Source of the DNA: Kribbella amoyensis
GTDB taxonomy: Bacteria; Actinomycetota; Actinomycetes; Propionibacteriales; Kribbellaceae
Reading direction: 5' to 3'
NCBI RefSeq assembly: GCF_007828865.1
Contig: NZ_VIVK01000001.1
Coordinates: forward strand, 4,030,001 to 4,094,000
Length of the DNA: 64,000 nt
This document shows, piece after piece, positions 14,440 through 23,211 of the stretch. Made by a program: the position numbers and the translations under genes. Every line of letters begins with the position of its first letter. Position 1 is the first letter of the stretch. Under the pieces are notes generated by a model, which was given only the letters and a program-made list of their open reading frames with translations, made no database searches and was not told the DNA's origin.

Positions 14440-17013
14440 CTACCCTGCAGCGTCACACCGCTGTGCGTCCAGCGCCCGGACCAGGTCGGCGCGTGCCTCC
14501 CCGACGTACCGCAGGGTGGGGGCGTCGACCGAGCCGGCCTCGGTGTCGAGCCATTCGGTCAGCGCTCGCAGCGTCGGCTCCTCGGGCAGGTTCCGCGGCG
14601 AGAGGTAGACGAGCACGTTCTCGCCCATCGACGAACCGAGCCGGGTGTACACGTCCTTCGCCGCGGCCAGGTACCGGCCGACGTACGGCCGGAGCAGGTC
14701 CTCCTGCCCCGGCTGCTGGAAGCCGAGGATGGTCCGGAACTGCGTCTCGTTCGGGGTGTCCTCGGACTCCACCGCGATCCGCCAGGCGGCTTCCTTGGCC
14801 TCGGCGGTCGGCCGGGCGGCGCGGGCCTGGGCAGCCCGCTCCTGACCGGTGATGGTGGTGTCCCGGGTCAGCTCGTCGTCGATCCGGTCGCCGTCGACCC
14901 GGCCGAGCCGGGCCAGCGCGACCAGCAGGGTCCAGCGCAGATCGGTGTCCACGACCAGGCCCTCGGGCAGGTCGGCCCCGTCCAGCCACTGGGCCAGCCG
15001 GTCCGCGCCCGCGGCGGAGAAGACGCCGCCGATGTACGCCCGGGCGAACGCGAGCTGGTGGTCGCTGCCCGCCTCGGCCGTCGTGAGCAGCTCGACGAGG
15101 GTCTGCTCGTACTGCGCCCGCAGCTCGGCGCGGTGCTCGGGTGCGGCGTAGCTGTTGATCGCCGACGTGGCCTGGCCGAGCAGGGACCGGACTCCGGTCA
15201 GGTCGGTCTCCGCGCGGATCCCCTTGAGCACGATGCCGACGTACTGGCTGGCCGGCATCTCGGCGTCGCGGGTCATGTCCCACGCCGCGCCCCAGGCCAG
15301 CGCCCGGGCGAGCGAGTCGGTGAGCTGGTCGATCGACTCGACCAGGGTGGCCCGGGACCGCTCGTCCAGCCGGATCTTCGCGTACGTCAGGTCGTCGTCG
15401 TTGAGCAGCACCAGGTCCGGCTGGGTCGCGCCGACGAGCTCGGCCAGCTCGGTCCGCGGCCCGTCGATGTCGACCTCGAACCGCTCGGTCCGGACCAGGC
15501 CCTCGTCGGTGCGGCGGTACAGGCCGACGGCGAGGCGGTGCGGACGCAGGACCGGGAAGTCGGCCGCGGCGGTCTGCTCGATCGCGAAGGCGGTGAAGGC
15601 GCCGGAGTCGTCGACGCTGAAGTCGGCCCGCAACGTGTTCACGCCCGCGGTCCGCAGCCAGCGCTCGGTCCAGTCGTCCAGGTCCCGGCCGGACGCCTTC
15701 TCCAGCGGCTTCAGCAGGTCGGTCAGCTCGGTGTTGCCGAAGGCGTGGTCGGCGAAGTACTCCTTCAGCGCGGCGACGAAGGTGTCCTCGCCGACGAACG
15801 CGACCAGCTGCCGCAGCGCCGACGCGCCCTTGGCGTAGGTGATGCCGTCGAAGTTCACCTCGACCGCGTGGAAGTCGACCATGTCCGCGGCGATCGGGTG
15901 CGTCGACGGCAACTGGTCCTGCCGGTAGGCCCAGTTCTTCCGGGCGTTGCAGAACGTTGTCCAGGCACCGTTGTACTTCTCGGTGGCGACGGCCTGCGCC
16001 CAGTGCGAGGCCCACTCGGCGAACGACTCGTTCAGCCACAGGTCGTCCCACCAGGTCATCGTGACCAGGTCGCCGAACCACATGTGCGCGAGCTCGTGCA
16101 GCACGGTGTTCGCGCGCGCCTCGAGCTCGGCGTGGGTGGTGCGGCTGCGGAAGATGTACTCGTCCCGCAGCGTCACGCAGCCCGCGTTCTCCATCGCGCC
16201 CATGTTGTACTCCGGCACGAACGCCTGGTCGTACTTGTGGAACGGGTACGGCCGGCCGAAGGCGCGCTCGAACAGCTCGAAGCCCTGCTTGGTGACCTCG
16301 AACACGTCGTCCGCGTCCAGCGCCTCGGCGAGCGACGGGCGGCACAGCAGCGACAACGGGTACGTGCCGTTCGGGCCTTTGTAGACATCGGTGACGACGT
16401 GGTACGGGCCGGCCACGACCGCGGTGATGTAGGTCGACATCGGCTCGGTCGGGGCGAAGGTCCAGGTCGCGAACTCCTCGCCGTCGACGCCCTTCACCGG
16501 CGTCGGCTCGGGGGTCGGCGCGTTCGAGATGACGACCCAGCGGGCCGGGGCCGTGACGGTGAAGCTGAACGGGGCCTTCAGGTCGGGCTGCTCGAACGTC
16601 ACGAACACCCGGCGCGCGTCCGGAACCTCGAACTGGGTGTAGAGGTAGGTCTCCTTGTCGGCCGGGTCGACCGAGCGGTGCAGCCCTTCACCGGTGCGCG
16701 AGTAGATGCAGTCGGCGACCACGTGCAGTTCGTTGCGCTCCCGCAGGTCGTCCAGCTGGATCCGGGACCCGTCGTACACGGTCTCCGGATCGAGGGAGCG
16801 GCCGTTCAGCGTCACCTCGCGCACCCCCGCCGCGATCAGGTCGGCGAACGTGCTGGCACCGGCCTCGGCGCCGAAGGTGAGCGTAGTGGTCGACGCGAAG
16901 GTCGCGGCGCCGGTCGCGGCCGTGGTCAGGTCGAGTTCGATCGCGTAGCTCACGTCGCTGATCAGGCCCGCACGGGTCCGCGCCTCGTCGCGCGTCAGGT
17001 TGGTTCCAGGCAT
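14440..17013 (-). CDS. pepN: Aminopeptidase N (M1 family zinc metallopeptidase)
   Basis: An 857-aa M1 aminopeptidase that removes N-terminal residues from peptides in the cytoplasm. The substrate-binding GAMEN motif is at residues 272-276, the zinc motif HELAH at 306-310 and the third ligand Glu329 in LNESFAEW. The C-terminal ERAP1-like helical region fills residues 480-850. Length and domain order match the actinobacterial PepN group. The start MPGTNLTRDEARTR is the usual N-terminus for this family. The next gene in the same direction, a hypothetical at 13903-14433, follows after 6 nt. Confidence 0.95.
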   Translation of the reverse strand: MPGTNLTRDEARTRAGLISDVSYAIELDLTTAATGAATFASTTTLTFGAEAGASTFADLIAAGVREVTLNGRSLDPETVYDGSRIQLDDLRERNELHVVADCIYSRTGEGLHRSVDPADKETYLYTQFEVPDARRVFVTFEQPDLKAPFSFTVTAPARWVVISNAPTPEPTPVKGVDGEEFATWTFAPTEPMSTYITAVVAGPYHVVTDVYKGPNGTYPLSLLCRPSLAEALDADDVFEVTKQGFELFERAFGRPYPFHKYDQAFVPEYNMGAMENAGCVTLRDEYIFRSRTTHAELEARANTVLHELAHMWFGDLVTMTWWDDLWLNESFAEWASHWAQAVATEKYNGAWTTFCNARKNWAYRQDQLPSTHPIAADMVDFHAVEVNFDGITYAKGASALRQLVAFVGEDTFVAALKEYFADHAFGNTELTDLLKPLEKASGRDLDDWTERWLRTAGVNTLRADFSVDDSGAFTAFAIEQTAAADFPVLRPHRLAVGLYRRTDEGLVRTERFEVDIDGPRTELAELVGATQPDLVLLNDDDLTYAKIRLDERSRATLVESIDQLTDSLARALAWGAAWDMTRDAEMPASQYVGIVLKGIRAETDLTGVRSLLGQATSAINSYAAPEHRAELRAQYEQTLVELLTTAEAGSDHQLAFARAYIGGVFSAAGADRLAQWLDGADLPEGLVVDTDLRWTLLVALARLGRVDGDRIDDELTRDTTITGQERAAQARAARPTAEAKEAAWRIAVESEDTPNETQFRTILGFQQPGQEDLLRPYVGRYLAAAKDVYTRLGSSMGENVLVYLSPRNLPEEPTLRALTEWLDTEAGSVDAPTLRYVGEARADLVRALDAQRCDAAG

Positions 17014-17163
17014 GTCGGCATCCTATGCACCTGGCCACGGCGTTGCCCGAGGGTTTCCCCGCGACTTCGGCACCGATGCCAAAGCGTTTCCGTGCCCTGC
17101 CGGTGGGTGAGCACGCCACGCCCGGCGGTGACCGGGGTGATTGCACTTTGTACGATCGAAGTC

Positions 17164-17760
17164 ATGACTGCCTCCGCCGATTTCTGGTTCGACCCGGCCT
17201 GTCCCTGGGCCTGGATGACGTCTCGCTGGATGCTCGAGGTCGAGCAGGTCCGGGACGTGAAGACGACCTGGCACGTGATGAGCCTCGCCGTCCTGAACGA
17301 AGACCGCGAAGAGCACGACGCCAACTGGCTGCGCAAGCTCGGCATCGTCCGGGTCCTGATCGCGGCCGAGCAGGCGCACGGCAACGAGGTCCTCGGCCCG
17401 CTGTACACCGCGCTCGGCACCCGGATCCACAACCAGGGCCGCGGCACCAAGGACGAGGCCGTCCTGCCCGAGGCGCTCGCCGAGGCCGGTCTGCCGGCCG
17501 CCCTGATCGAGGCGAAGGACTCCGACCGGTACGACGACGCGCTGCGCAAGTCGCACCACGCCGGCATGGACCTGGTCGGGATGGAGGTCGGCACCCCGGT
17601 GATCTCGGTCGAGGGCACCGCCTTCTTCGGCCCGGTGGTCACCCCGGCCCCGAAGGGCGAGGCGGCCGGCAAGCTCTGGGACGGGGTCCGGCTGGTGGCC
17701 GGGACCGAGGGCTTCTTCGAGATCAAGCGGACCCGCGACCGCGGCCCGGTCTTCGACTGA
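17164..17760 (+). CDS. DsbA-fold mycothiol-dependent nitroreductase, Rv2466c-like
   Basis: A 198-aa thioredoxin-superfamily protein. FWFDPACPWAWMTSRW, HVMSLAVLNEDRE, AAEQAHGNEVLGPLYTALG, KSHHAGMDLVG and GTPVISVEGTAFFGPV align by eye with Mycobacterium tuberculosis Rv2466c, a mycothiol-dependent reductase. The active site here is Cys13-Pro-Trp-Ala16, so the second cysteine of CPWC is missing and only a monothiol mechanism is possible. The start ATG 17164 gives the family N-terminus. An enormous upstream open frame antisense to pepN is ignored. It diverges from pepN. Confidence 0.85.
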   Translation: MTASADFWFDPACPWAWMTSRWMLEVEQVRDVKTTWHVMSLAVLNEDREEHDANWLRKLGIVRVLIAAEQAHGNEVLGPLYTALGTRIHNQGRGTKDEAVLPEALAEAGLPAALIEAKDSDRYDDALRKSHHAGMDLVGMEVGTPVISVEGTAFFGPVVTPAPKGEAAGKLWDGVRLVAGTEGFFEIKRTRDRGPVFD

Positions 17761-17859
17761 ACTGATCTTTCGGCCTGGCGTACAAGGGTTGAACTCAGCG
17801 GCCGGGCTGCGTGAGGGTGGCTCCCCGAGCAACGTTCGCCGACGGTGAGTGGGTGGCCT

Positions 17860-18951
17860 GTGAAGTTCCTGCGCAGTGGTCTGTCCGCGGTCCTGGCCGG
17901 GTCCGGAGTGATGTGGATGACGACGGCCGCGTCGGCCTCGACCGACGCGGCCGTCGTTCCGCCGGGCGTGACCGCCGGGGTCGTCGTCTTCGACCGGGAG
18001 ACCGGTGAGTTCACCGAGCAGCTCAACCCGGATCTGCAGTTCCGGTCCGCATCCGTGGTGAAGCTGCTGATCGTGCTCGACTTCCTCTCCGACCGCGGCC
18101 CGCGGTACGACATCCCGGCGGCGGACAGGGCCCGGCTCGACGTGATGCTGCGGAGCAGCGACGACGATGCCGCGAGCTACTACTGGGAGGAACGGGGCGG
18201 CGGCGCGATCGTCGACCGGATGGTGGCGCGGCTCGGCCTGACCCACACGGAGCGTCCACCGGCCACGCATCCAGGATTCTGGGGATATGTCGCGATCACG
18301 GCGGCCGACACGGTGCGGATCTACCGGTACCTGCTCGAGCAGGCACCCGCGCCGGTCCGCGAGTACGTCCTCGGCAACCTCGGTCAGGCGACCCGCTGTG
18401 GGACCGACGGGTTCGACCAGTACTTCGGGATCGCGGCCGTGTTCGACCTGGCGTTCCGGGTCAAGCAGGGCTGGTCCGGATTCACGAACTCGGGCGGCTG
18501 CGCCTCGGCGACGCCCCGGGCGGCCGGGATCGACCTGACCAGCGAGGCCCTGCACACCACGGGCACCGTCGGGACCGACGACCGGACGATCGTTGCCGTG
18601 TACACCCTGCACCCGGACGGCACCGGGTACGGGAAGGCGTACTCCGACCTGACCAGGCTGACCCGGTCCCTCACCGTGCCCGGCGGGATCCGGGCCGAGG
18701 GGACGTGGGTGACGACGAGCGGTTCCGGGGTCCGGGTGCGCTCGGAGGCTTCCACCTCGAGCCAGGTGCTCGGCGTACTCCCGGCCGGGGTGGACGTACT
18801 CGTCTCGTGTCAGCGCAAGGGTGAGCTCGTGGAAGGGTCACCGCGGTCGAGCGAGTGGTGGGCGTACCTGCCGAAGTACGGCGGCTACGTGACGAACGTG
18901 TACGTCGGCTCCGGGTCCGACAAGCTGCCCGGCGTGCCGGACTGTCAGTGA
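17860..18951 (+). CDS. Secreted class A beta-lactamase-fold serine hydrolase with SH3-like tail
   Basis: A 363-aa exported protein. From GTG 17860 the N-terminus MKFLRSGLSAVLAGSGVMWM...ASAS is a typical signal peptide; an in-frame GTG at 17845 would add five residues. Ser65-x-x-Lys68 is the class A nucleophile motif and LRSSDDDAASYYW matches the SDN loop region. A clear KTG is not seen, though NSGGC...GTVGTDDRTIVAVYT follows in the expected area. Residues of about 285-363 form a bacterial SH3-like domain (GSGVRVRSEASTSSQVLGVL), likely to bind the cell wall. It may be a peptidoglycan-related hydrolase rather than a drug-inactivating lactamase. Confidence 0.7.
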   Translation: MKFLRSGLSAVLAGSGVMWMTTAASASTDAAVVPPGVTAGVVVFDRETGEFTEQLNPDLQFRSASVVKLLIVLDFLSDRGPRYDIPAADRARLDVMLRSSDDDAASYYWEERGGGAIVDRMVARLGLTHTERPPATHPGFWGYVAITAADTVRIYRYLLEQAPAPVREYVLGNLGQATRCGTDGFDQYFGIAAVFDLAFRVKQGWSGFTNSGGCASATPRAAGIDLTSEALHTTGTVGTDDRTIVAVYTLHPDGTGYGKAYSDLTRLTRSLTVPGGIRAEGTWVTTSGSGVRVRSEASTSSQVLGVLPAGVDVLVSCQRKGELVEGSPRSSEWWAYLPKYGGYVTNVYVGSGSDKLPGVPDCQ

Positions 18952-18970
18952 GGGGTGGGAGACTGCCCCA

Positions 18971-19447
18971 ATGCGAGTGCACATCGGCTCCGACCATGCC
19001 GGCTTCGAACTGAAGAACCACCTGGTCCAGCACCTCACGGCTGCCGGGCACGACGTCGTCGACCACGGCCCGGCCGTGTACGACGCGGTCGACGACTACC
19101 CGCCGTTCTGTCTGCGGACCGGCGAGGCGGTCGCGGCGGACGCGGACAGCCTCGGCATCGTGATCGGCGGCTCCGGCAACGGCGAGCAGATCGCCGCCAA
19201 CAAGGTGAAGGGGGTCCGGGCCGCGCTGGCCTGGAGCACCGAGACCGCCAAGCTGGGCCGCGAGCACAACAACGCGAACGTGATCAGCGTCGGCGCCCGG
19301 ATGCACTCCGAGGCCGAGGCGACCGGCTTCGTCGAGACGTTCCTGGCCACCGCCTACTCGGGCGAGGACCGGCACACCCGCCGGATCGACATGCTGGCCG
19401 GCTACGAGGAGACCGGCGAGCTGCCGCCGCTGCCGGAATCGTCCTGA
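18971..19447 (+). CDS. rpiB: Ribose-5-phosphate isomerase B
   Basis: A 158-aa RpiB/LacAB-family sugar-phosphate isomerase that interconverts ribose-5-phosphate and ribulose-5-phosphate. MRVHIGSDHAGFELKNHL is the conserved phosphate/sugar-binding N-terminus; IVIGGSGNGEQIAANKVKGVRAAL and REHNNANVISVGARM are further signatures. As in actinobacterial RpiB proteins, a Glu/Ser-type base replaces the E. coli catalytic Cys (the loop reads GGSGNG). Length fits. It lies 19 nt after the serine hydrolase. Confidence 0.93.
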   Translation: MRVHIGSDHAGFELKNHLVQHLTAAGHDVVDHGPAVYDAVDDYPPFCLRTGEAVAADADSLGIVIGGSGNGEQIAANKVKGVRAALAWSTETAKLGREHNNANVISVGARMHSEAEATGFVETFLATAYSGEDRHTRRIDMLAGYEETGELPPLPESS

Positions 19448-19603
19448 TCCCGCGGGCGTTTCCTCCGTTGCCGATCGGCCGGCTCGGGGCGTGGCCGGGA
19501 GACGTCCCGGGCGCGCATCGACCGGCCGGTCCCGACCACGGCCGGGGTCGGCGCACCCCGGCCCTTCCCGGCTCCTGAACCCGTAGTACCCACAAGAGGA
19601 ATC

Positions 19604-20512
19604 ATGCCCGAAGGTCACACCCTGCACCGGCTCGCGAACGACGTCTGGGACACGTTCGGCGGCCGGGTGGTCCGCGCGTCCAGTCCGCAAGGCCGGTTCC
19701 TGGACGGCGCCGCGCTGCTCGACGGCCGGGTGCTGCGGCAGACCGAGGCCCACGGCAAGCACTTCCTGGCCGAGTTCGAGGGCGCCGGCTGGCTGCACAT
19801 CCACCTCGGCCTGATCGGCAAGGTCGACTTCGGGACCGCGCCGATCCCCGAGCCGGTCGGCCAGGTCCGGCTCCGGCTGCAGAACGACGCGGCGTACGCG
19901 GACCTGCGCGGAGCGACCGTGTGCGAGGTGCTGACCGACGGCGAACGCGAGGCGTTGATCGCGCGGCTCGGGCCGGACCCGCTGCGTGACGACGCGGATC
20001 CCGACCTGGCCTGGAAGCGGATCCAGCGCAGCAAGCTGCCGATCGGCCAGCTGCTGATGGACCAGGAGGTGCTCAGCGGCGTCGGCAACGTGTACCGGGC
20101 CGAGGTGCTGTTCCGCGCGAAGCTGCATCCGATGACGCCGGGCCACCTGGTCCGCAAACGCGAGTGGCAGGGCATGTGGACCGACCTGCTCGACCTGATG
20201 AAGTACGGCGTCGAGACCGGCCGGATCGACACCGTCACCGACGATCACACCCCCGAGGCGATGGGTCGCGATCCGCGCCGCGACGATCACGGTGGCGAGG
20301 TGTACGTGTACCGCCGGCAAGGGCAGCGGTGCCACGTCTGCGACTCGGTGATCCGGACCGAACTGCTGGCCGGACGCAACCTGTTCTGGTGCCCGAAGTG
20401 CCAGCGCACCGGCCTGACCCGCAAGCCGCCGGCGGCCAAGCCCGTCCGGAAGACGGCGGCCGGAACCGGTCGTCGCGGCGGGGCACGAAGGTCGTCGGAC
20501 AAGAAGTCGTGA
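19604..20512 (+). CDS. nei: Fpg/Nei-family DNA glycosylase/AP lyase
   Basis: A 302-aa base-excision repair enzyme that removes oxidised bases and cleaves the abasic site. The start MPEGHTLHRL gives the catalytic Pro (after Met removal) and Glu. Lys52 in HGKHF is the beta-hairpin lysine. A helix-two-turn-helix region (DQEVLSGVGNVYRAEVLF) and a C-terminal zinc finger (CHVC...CPKC, about 242-263) follow. MPEGHT rather than MPELPE places it in the Nei group (actinobacterial Nei1/Nei2 type). A Lys/Arg-rich tail of about 35 residues follows the finger. Confidence 0.9.
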   Translation: MPEGHTLHRLANDVWDTFGGRVVRASSPQGRFLDGAALLDGRVLRQTEAHGKHFLAEFEGAGWLHIHLGLIGKVDFGTAPIPEPVGQVRLRLQNDAAYADLRGATVCEVLTDGEREALIARLGPDPLRDDADPDLAWKRIQRSKLPIGQLLMDQEVLSGVGNVYRAEVLFRAKLHPMTPGHLVRKREWQGMWTDLLDLMKYGVETGRIDTVTDDHTPEAMGRDPRRDDHGGEVYVYRRQGQRCHVCDSVIRTELLAGRNLFWCPKCQRTGLTRKPPAAKPVRKTAAGTGRRGGARRSSDKKS

Positions 20513-20557
20513 CGACGTGATGCGCGGACCAGCGGGTGCCGTTATCTTCGTCTCACC

Positions 20558-21769
20558 ATGAGTAGTAGCGGCATGATGGCTGGGCTGCGACGGGTCGGCC
20601 TGCGGGCCCGCTCGTGGCTGGGTCGTGCCCGCCGCGGTCTGGTCCGCCGGGCACATCGCTCGCATCCGCTGGCGATGATCCTGTTGCTGCTCTTCACCGT
20701 CGCGATCTGCGTCCTGTCGTGGGCGCTACCCGCCTACATACCCACCTCGGCGCTGATCATTCCCTTGTTGCTCGGGGGATTGCTCCTGCGGTTCCGGCAG
20801 ATGCTCGTGGTGACGCTGGTCGCGCTGGTGCTCGGCGCGTACGTCGTGTCCGGGCGGGCCGCCGGCCTGCCGAAGGTCGGCTTCGTCGTCGTCCTCGGGC
20901 TGGCCGCGTGGATCGTGCTGGCCGGGTCCAAGGTGCGCAGCCGGCTGGGGGTCTCGGGCACCCGGGGCGAGTCGATGCTGATCGATCTGCGCGACCTGCT
21001 GACCGCGCAGGGCGACCTGCCCGACCTGCCGCCCGACTGGCTCGCCGAGTCGGCGATCCGGTCGGCCGGCCAGTCCAAGTTCTCCGGCGACTTCGTGGTC
21101 GCGGCGACCCGCGGCGACGACCAGGTCGAGGTCGCGCTGGTCGATGTCTCCGGCAAGGGAATCGATGCCGGAACCAGGGCGCTGCTCCTCGCCGGTGCGT
21201 TCGGCGGTCTGCTCGGGGTGGTCCCGGTGGCGGATTTCCTGCCGGCCGCGAACCAGTACCTGCGCCGCCAGGACTGGGACGACGACTTCGCCACCGTCGT
21301 CCATGTCGCGGTCAACCTGAGCACCGGCGAGTTCGAACTGCGGACCGCCGGTCATCCGCCCGCCATCCAGTTCGACGCGTGGTCCGGCCGGTGGGCCACC
21401 CGCGACAGCGACGGCCCTCTGCTCGGGCTGCTCGAGTCCCCGGAGTTCCAGGTGAACAAGGGCCAGCTCAAATCCGGGGACGCGCTGTTCCTCTACAGCG
21501 ACGGCATGGTGGAGACGCCGATCCGCGACATCGGCCGCGGCACCGACCGGCTGGCCGGTCATGCCGAACGCCTGGTGTCACAGGGTTTCAAGGGCGCCGC
21601 GGCCGAACTGGTCCGCGAGATCGGTGGTCCCGGCGACGACAGCGCGATCGTGGTGATCCATCGCCGGGCCGCGCTCACCGAGTCGGCGCCGCCACCGGTC
21701 CCCGTCGCCAAGCCCGCTCCACGGCACCGTCGACGGCGCCGGCGGGCCGCTTTGGGCCGGACGAGCTGA
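20558..21769 (+). CDS. Membrane-bound SpoIIE/PP2C-family serine phosphatase
   Basis: A 403-aa protein with a basic N-terminus, four or so TM helices between residues 37 and 122 and a cytoplasmic SpoIIE-type phosphatase domain from about 165 to 370. Metal-binding acidic motifs are visible in SKFSGDFVVA, VALVDVSGKGIDAG (D-x-S-G-K-G), LRTAGHPPAIQFD, LFLYSDGMVE and GGPGDDSAIVVI. Such phosphatases usually dephosphorylate anti-anti-sigma factors. There is no partner kinase or antagonist next to it. The C-terminus is Arg-rich. Confidence 0.88.
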   Translation: MSSSGMMAGLRRVGLRARSWLGRARRGLVRRAHRSHPLAMILLLLFTVAICVLSWALPAYIPTSALIIPLLLGGLLLRFRQMLVVTLVALVLGAYVVSGRAAGLPKVGFVVVLGLAAWIVLAGSKVRSRLGVSGTRGESMLIDLRDLLTAQGDLPDLPPDWLAESAIRSAGQSKFSGDFVVAATRGDDQVEVALVDVSGKGIDAGTRALLLAGAFGGLLGVVPVADFLPAANQYLRRQDWDDDFATVVHVAVNLSTGEFELRTAGHPPAIQFDAWSGRWATRDSDGPLLGLLESPEFQVNKGQLKSGDALFLYSDGMVETPIRDIGRGTDRLAGHAERLVSQGFKGAAAELVREIGGPGDDSAIVVIHRRAALTESAPPPVPVAKPAPRHRRRRRRAALGRTS

Positions 21770-22076
21770 CCTCTCGTAACAGTTCGTCGGTTGGTCATCA
21801 CAAGGCCTTGTGCGGGTGAATGGTGAATGTGGGAGCATGTCGCCGTGTCTGCGCCGCTCCGCACACCGTTCACTTGTCGCACGGCCCTCCACGGCATCGG
21901 TACTTCCCGGTTCTCGTCGGCGGCCGCGCTGTCCCCACCCCCCAGAAGCGGCCCTTGCGCGCGATCATCGCCGCGGTCCCCGTTCAGCTAGCAACGGCGA
22001 GGGGACGACCGGGCGCCCCGCGGTCTTCCTGTGGACACTCCCTCATCCGCACGACTCACTTTGACAAGGAATGGAC
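21770..22076. other. Intergenic region with a 14-bp perfect palindrome
   Basis: This 307-bp gap precedes the surface-protein gene. It holds CACAAGGCCTTGTG at 21799-21812, a perfect dyad that could be an operator, and a GGGG...CCCC imperfect hairpin near 22000-22020. I see no credible coding sequence, tRNA or named riboswitch in it. Confidence 0.4.
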
Positions 22077-23201
22077 ATGACCACATCGGGTGTGCGCTCC
22101 CGGATCGCCGGCGCGGTTGCCGGGGCCGGTGCGCTTTCCCTGCTCCTCGGGGCGGCGGCGCTGGTCGCGGCGCCGGCGGCCTCCGCGGACCAGTCGGCCG
22201 CGACGAGCAAGGGCGGTAACCCGCCGGGCAACAACGGCACCGTGAAGATCGAAGGCGTCGACCTGCAGAGCGGTCCGCCGGACAACAACCCGCACCAGGG
22301 CTGCACGTTCGTCGTCGAGTTCTACAACTTCGACCAGGGCGACCTGAACGCCAAGGTCACCTTCGAGGACCAGGCGCCGACCGCGGACGCCGGTCTGCAG
22401 GTCGTCTCCGGTGACCTCACCCCCTTCATCGGCGGTGACCCGGCCGGCGGTGGCAACGACCTCGACGCCCGGGAGACGTACACGCTGAAGTTCAGCGGCG
22501 AGCCGCACCCGAAGCAGGGGTACCACGTCAAGCTCACCGTGAACGCTCCGGGTTCGATCGGCAACGACACCAAGCACAAGGTGTTCTGGGTCGAGGGCTG
22601 CACCACGACCACCCCGCCCACGACCCCGCCGACGACCGAGCCCACCTCGCCGTCCACGACGGAGCCCACGTCGCCTTCGACGACCGAGCCGACCTCGCCG
22701 TCCACGACGGAGCCCACGTCGCCTTCGACGACCGAGCCGACCTCGCCGTCCACGACGGAGCCCACGTCGCCTTCGACGACCGAGCCGACCTCGCCGTCCA
22801 CGACGGAGCCGACCTCGCCGTCGACGACCGAGCCCACGTCGCCGTCGACCACGGAGCCGACCTCGCCGTCCACCACCGAGCCCACGTCGCCGTCGACCAC
22901 GGAGCCGACCTCGCCGTCCACGACCGGGCCGACCTCGCCGTCCACCACCGAGCCGACGTCGGGAACGCCCACGTCCACGGCGACCGGCACCGCCGGCGTT
23001 CCGGGTCCGTCGGACTCCGACACGCCGACCGAAGGCGTACCGACCGAGGTCGACGCCGGTCTGGCCGGGGGCCGGACTGTTGCCGCGAGCAACAGCAACC
23101 CGCTCGGTACGGTCGGCACCGTGCTGATGGCCGCCGGTGGCGTGATGCTCGCCGCGGGTGCAGCCTTCACGCTGCGCCGTCGCGGGAAGCACAGCGTCTG
23201 A
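22077..23201 (+). CDS. Cell-surface protein with 13 tandem TSPSTTEP repeats and C-terminal membrane anchor
   Basis: A 374-aa exported protein. It has a signal peptide (to about residue 37, PAASA-D), a globular domain of about 135 residues (VKIEGVDLQSGPPDNNPHQG, NFDQGDLNAKVTF), a mucin-like stalk of 13 repeats of eight residues, then a Gly/Ser linker (VPTEVDAGLAGG), one TM helix and the basic tail RRRGKHSV. The architecture is that of a sortase-anchored wall protein, and a sortase gene follows 10 nt later, but no LPXTG or LAXTG is visible. ATG 22077 is chosen over 22071 because AAGGA ends at 22070. The Thr/Ser/Pro stalk may be O-mannosylated. Confidence 0.8.
   Translation: MTTSGVRSRIAGAVAGAGALSLLLGAAALVAAPAASADQSAATSKGGNPPGNNGTVKIEGVDLQSGPPDNNPHQGCTFVVEFYNFDQGDLNAKVTFEDQAPTADAGLQVVSGDLTPFIGGDPAGGGNDLDARETYTLKFSGEPHPKQGYHVKLTVNAPGSIGNDTKHKVFWVEGCTTTTPPTTPPTTEPTSPSTTEPTSPSTTEPTSPSTTEPTSPSTTEPTSPSTTEPTSPSTTEPTSPSTTEPTSPSTTEPTSPSTTEPTSPSTTEPTSPSTTEPTSPSTTGPTSPSTTEPTSGTPTSTATGTAGVPGPSDSDTPTEGVPTEVDAGLAGGRTVAASNSNPLGTVGTVLMAAGGVMLAAGAAFTLRRRGKHSV
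22644..22955 (+). repeat. 13 tandem 24-bp coding repeats (TSPSTTEP)
   Basis: Thirteen consecutive 24-bp units encode TSPSTTEP, one with Glu changed to Gly. Units alternate in synonymous codons so that the first part also reads as a 48-bp repeat, which points to expansion by unequal recombination or slippage in pairs of units. Confidence 0.95.
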
Positions 23202-23211
23202 GGCACAACGC

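Noticed and set aside
14440..16345. Second large frame on the minus strand inside pepN
   Set aside because: It is the out-of-frame shadow of pepN with Arg/Ala/Pro-rich noise and lacks the HExxH motif in frame.
13999..17163. More than 1000 codons open upstream of the Rv2466c-like gene on the plus strand
   Set aside because: It is antisense to pepN and the preceding gene. The homologous protein begins at 17164.
21770..22076. c-di-AMP-type riboswitch before a surface protein gene
   Set aside because: The gap has the right length and context, but the conserved core sequences of that riboswitch are not present.
22608..22960. CRISPR-like array of short repeats
   Set aside because: The repeats are contiguous, in frame and encode TSPSTTEP; there are no spacers and no cas genes.
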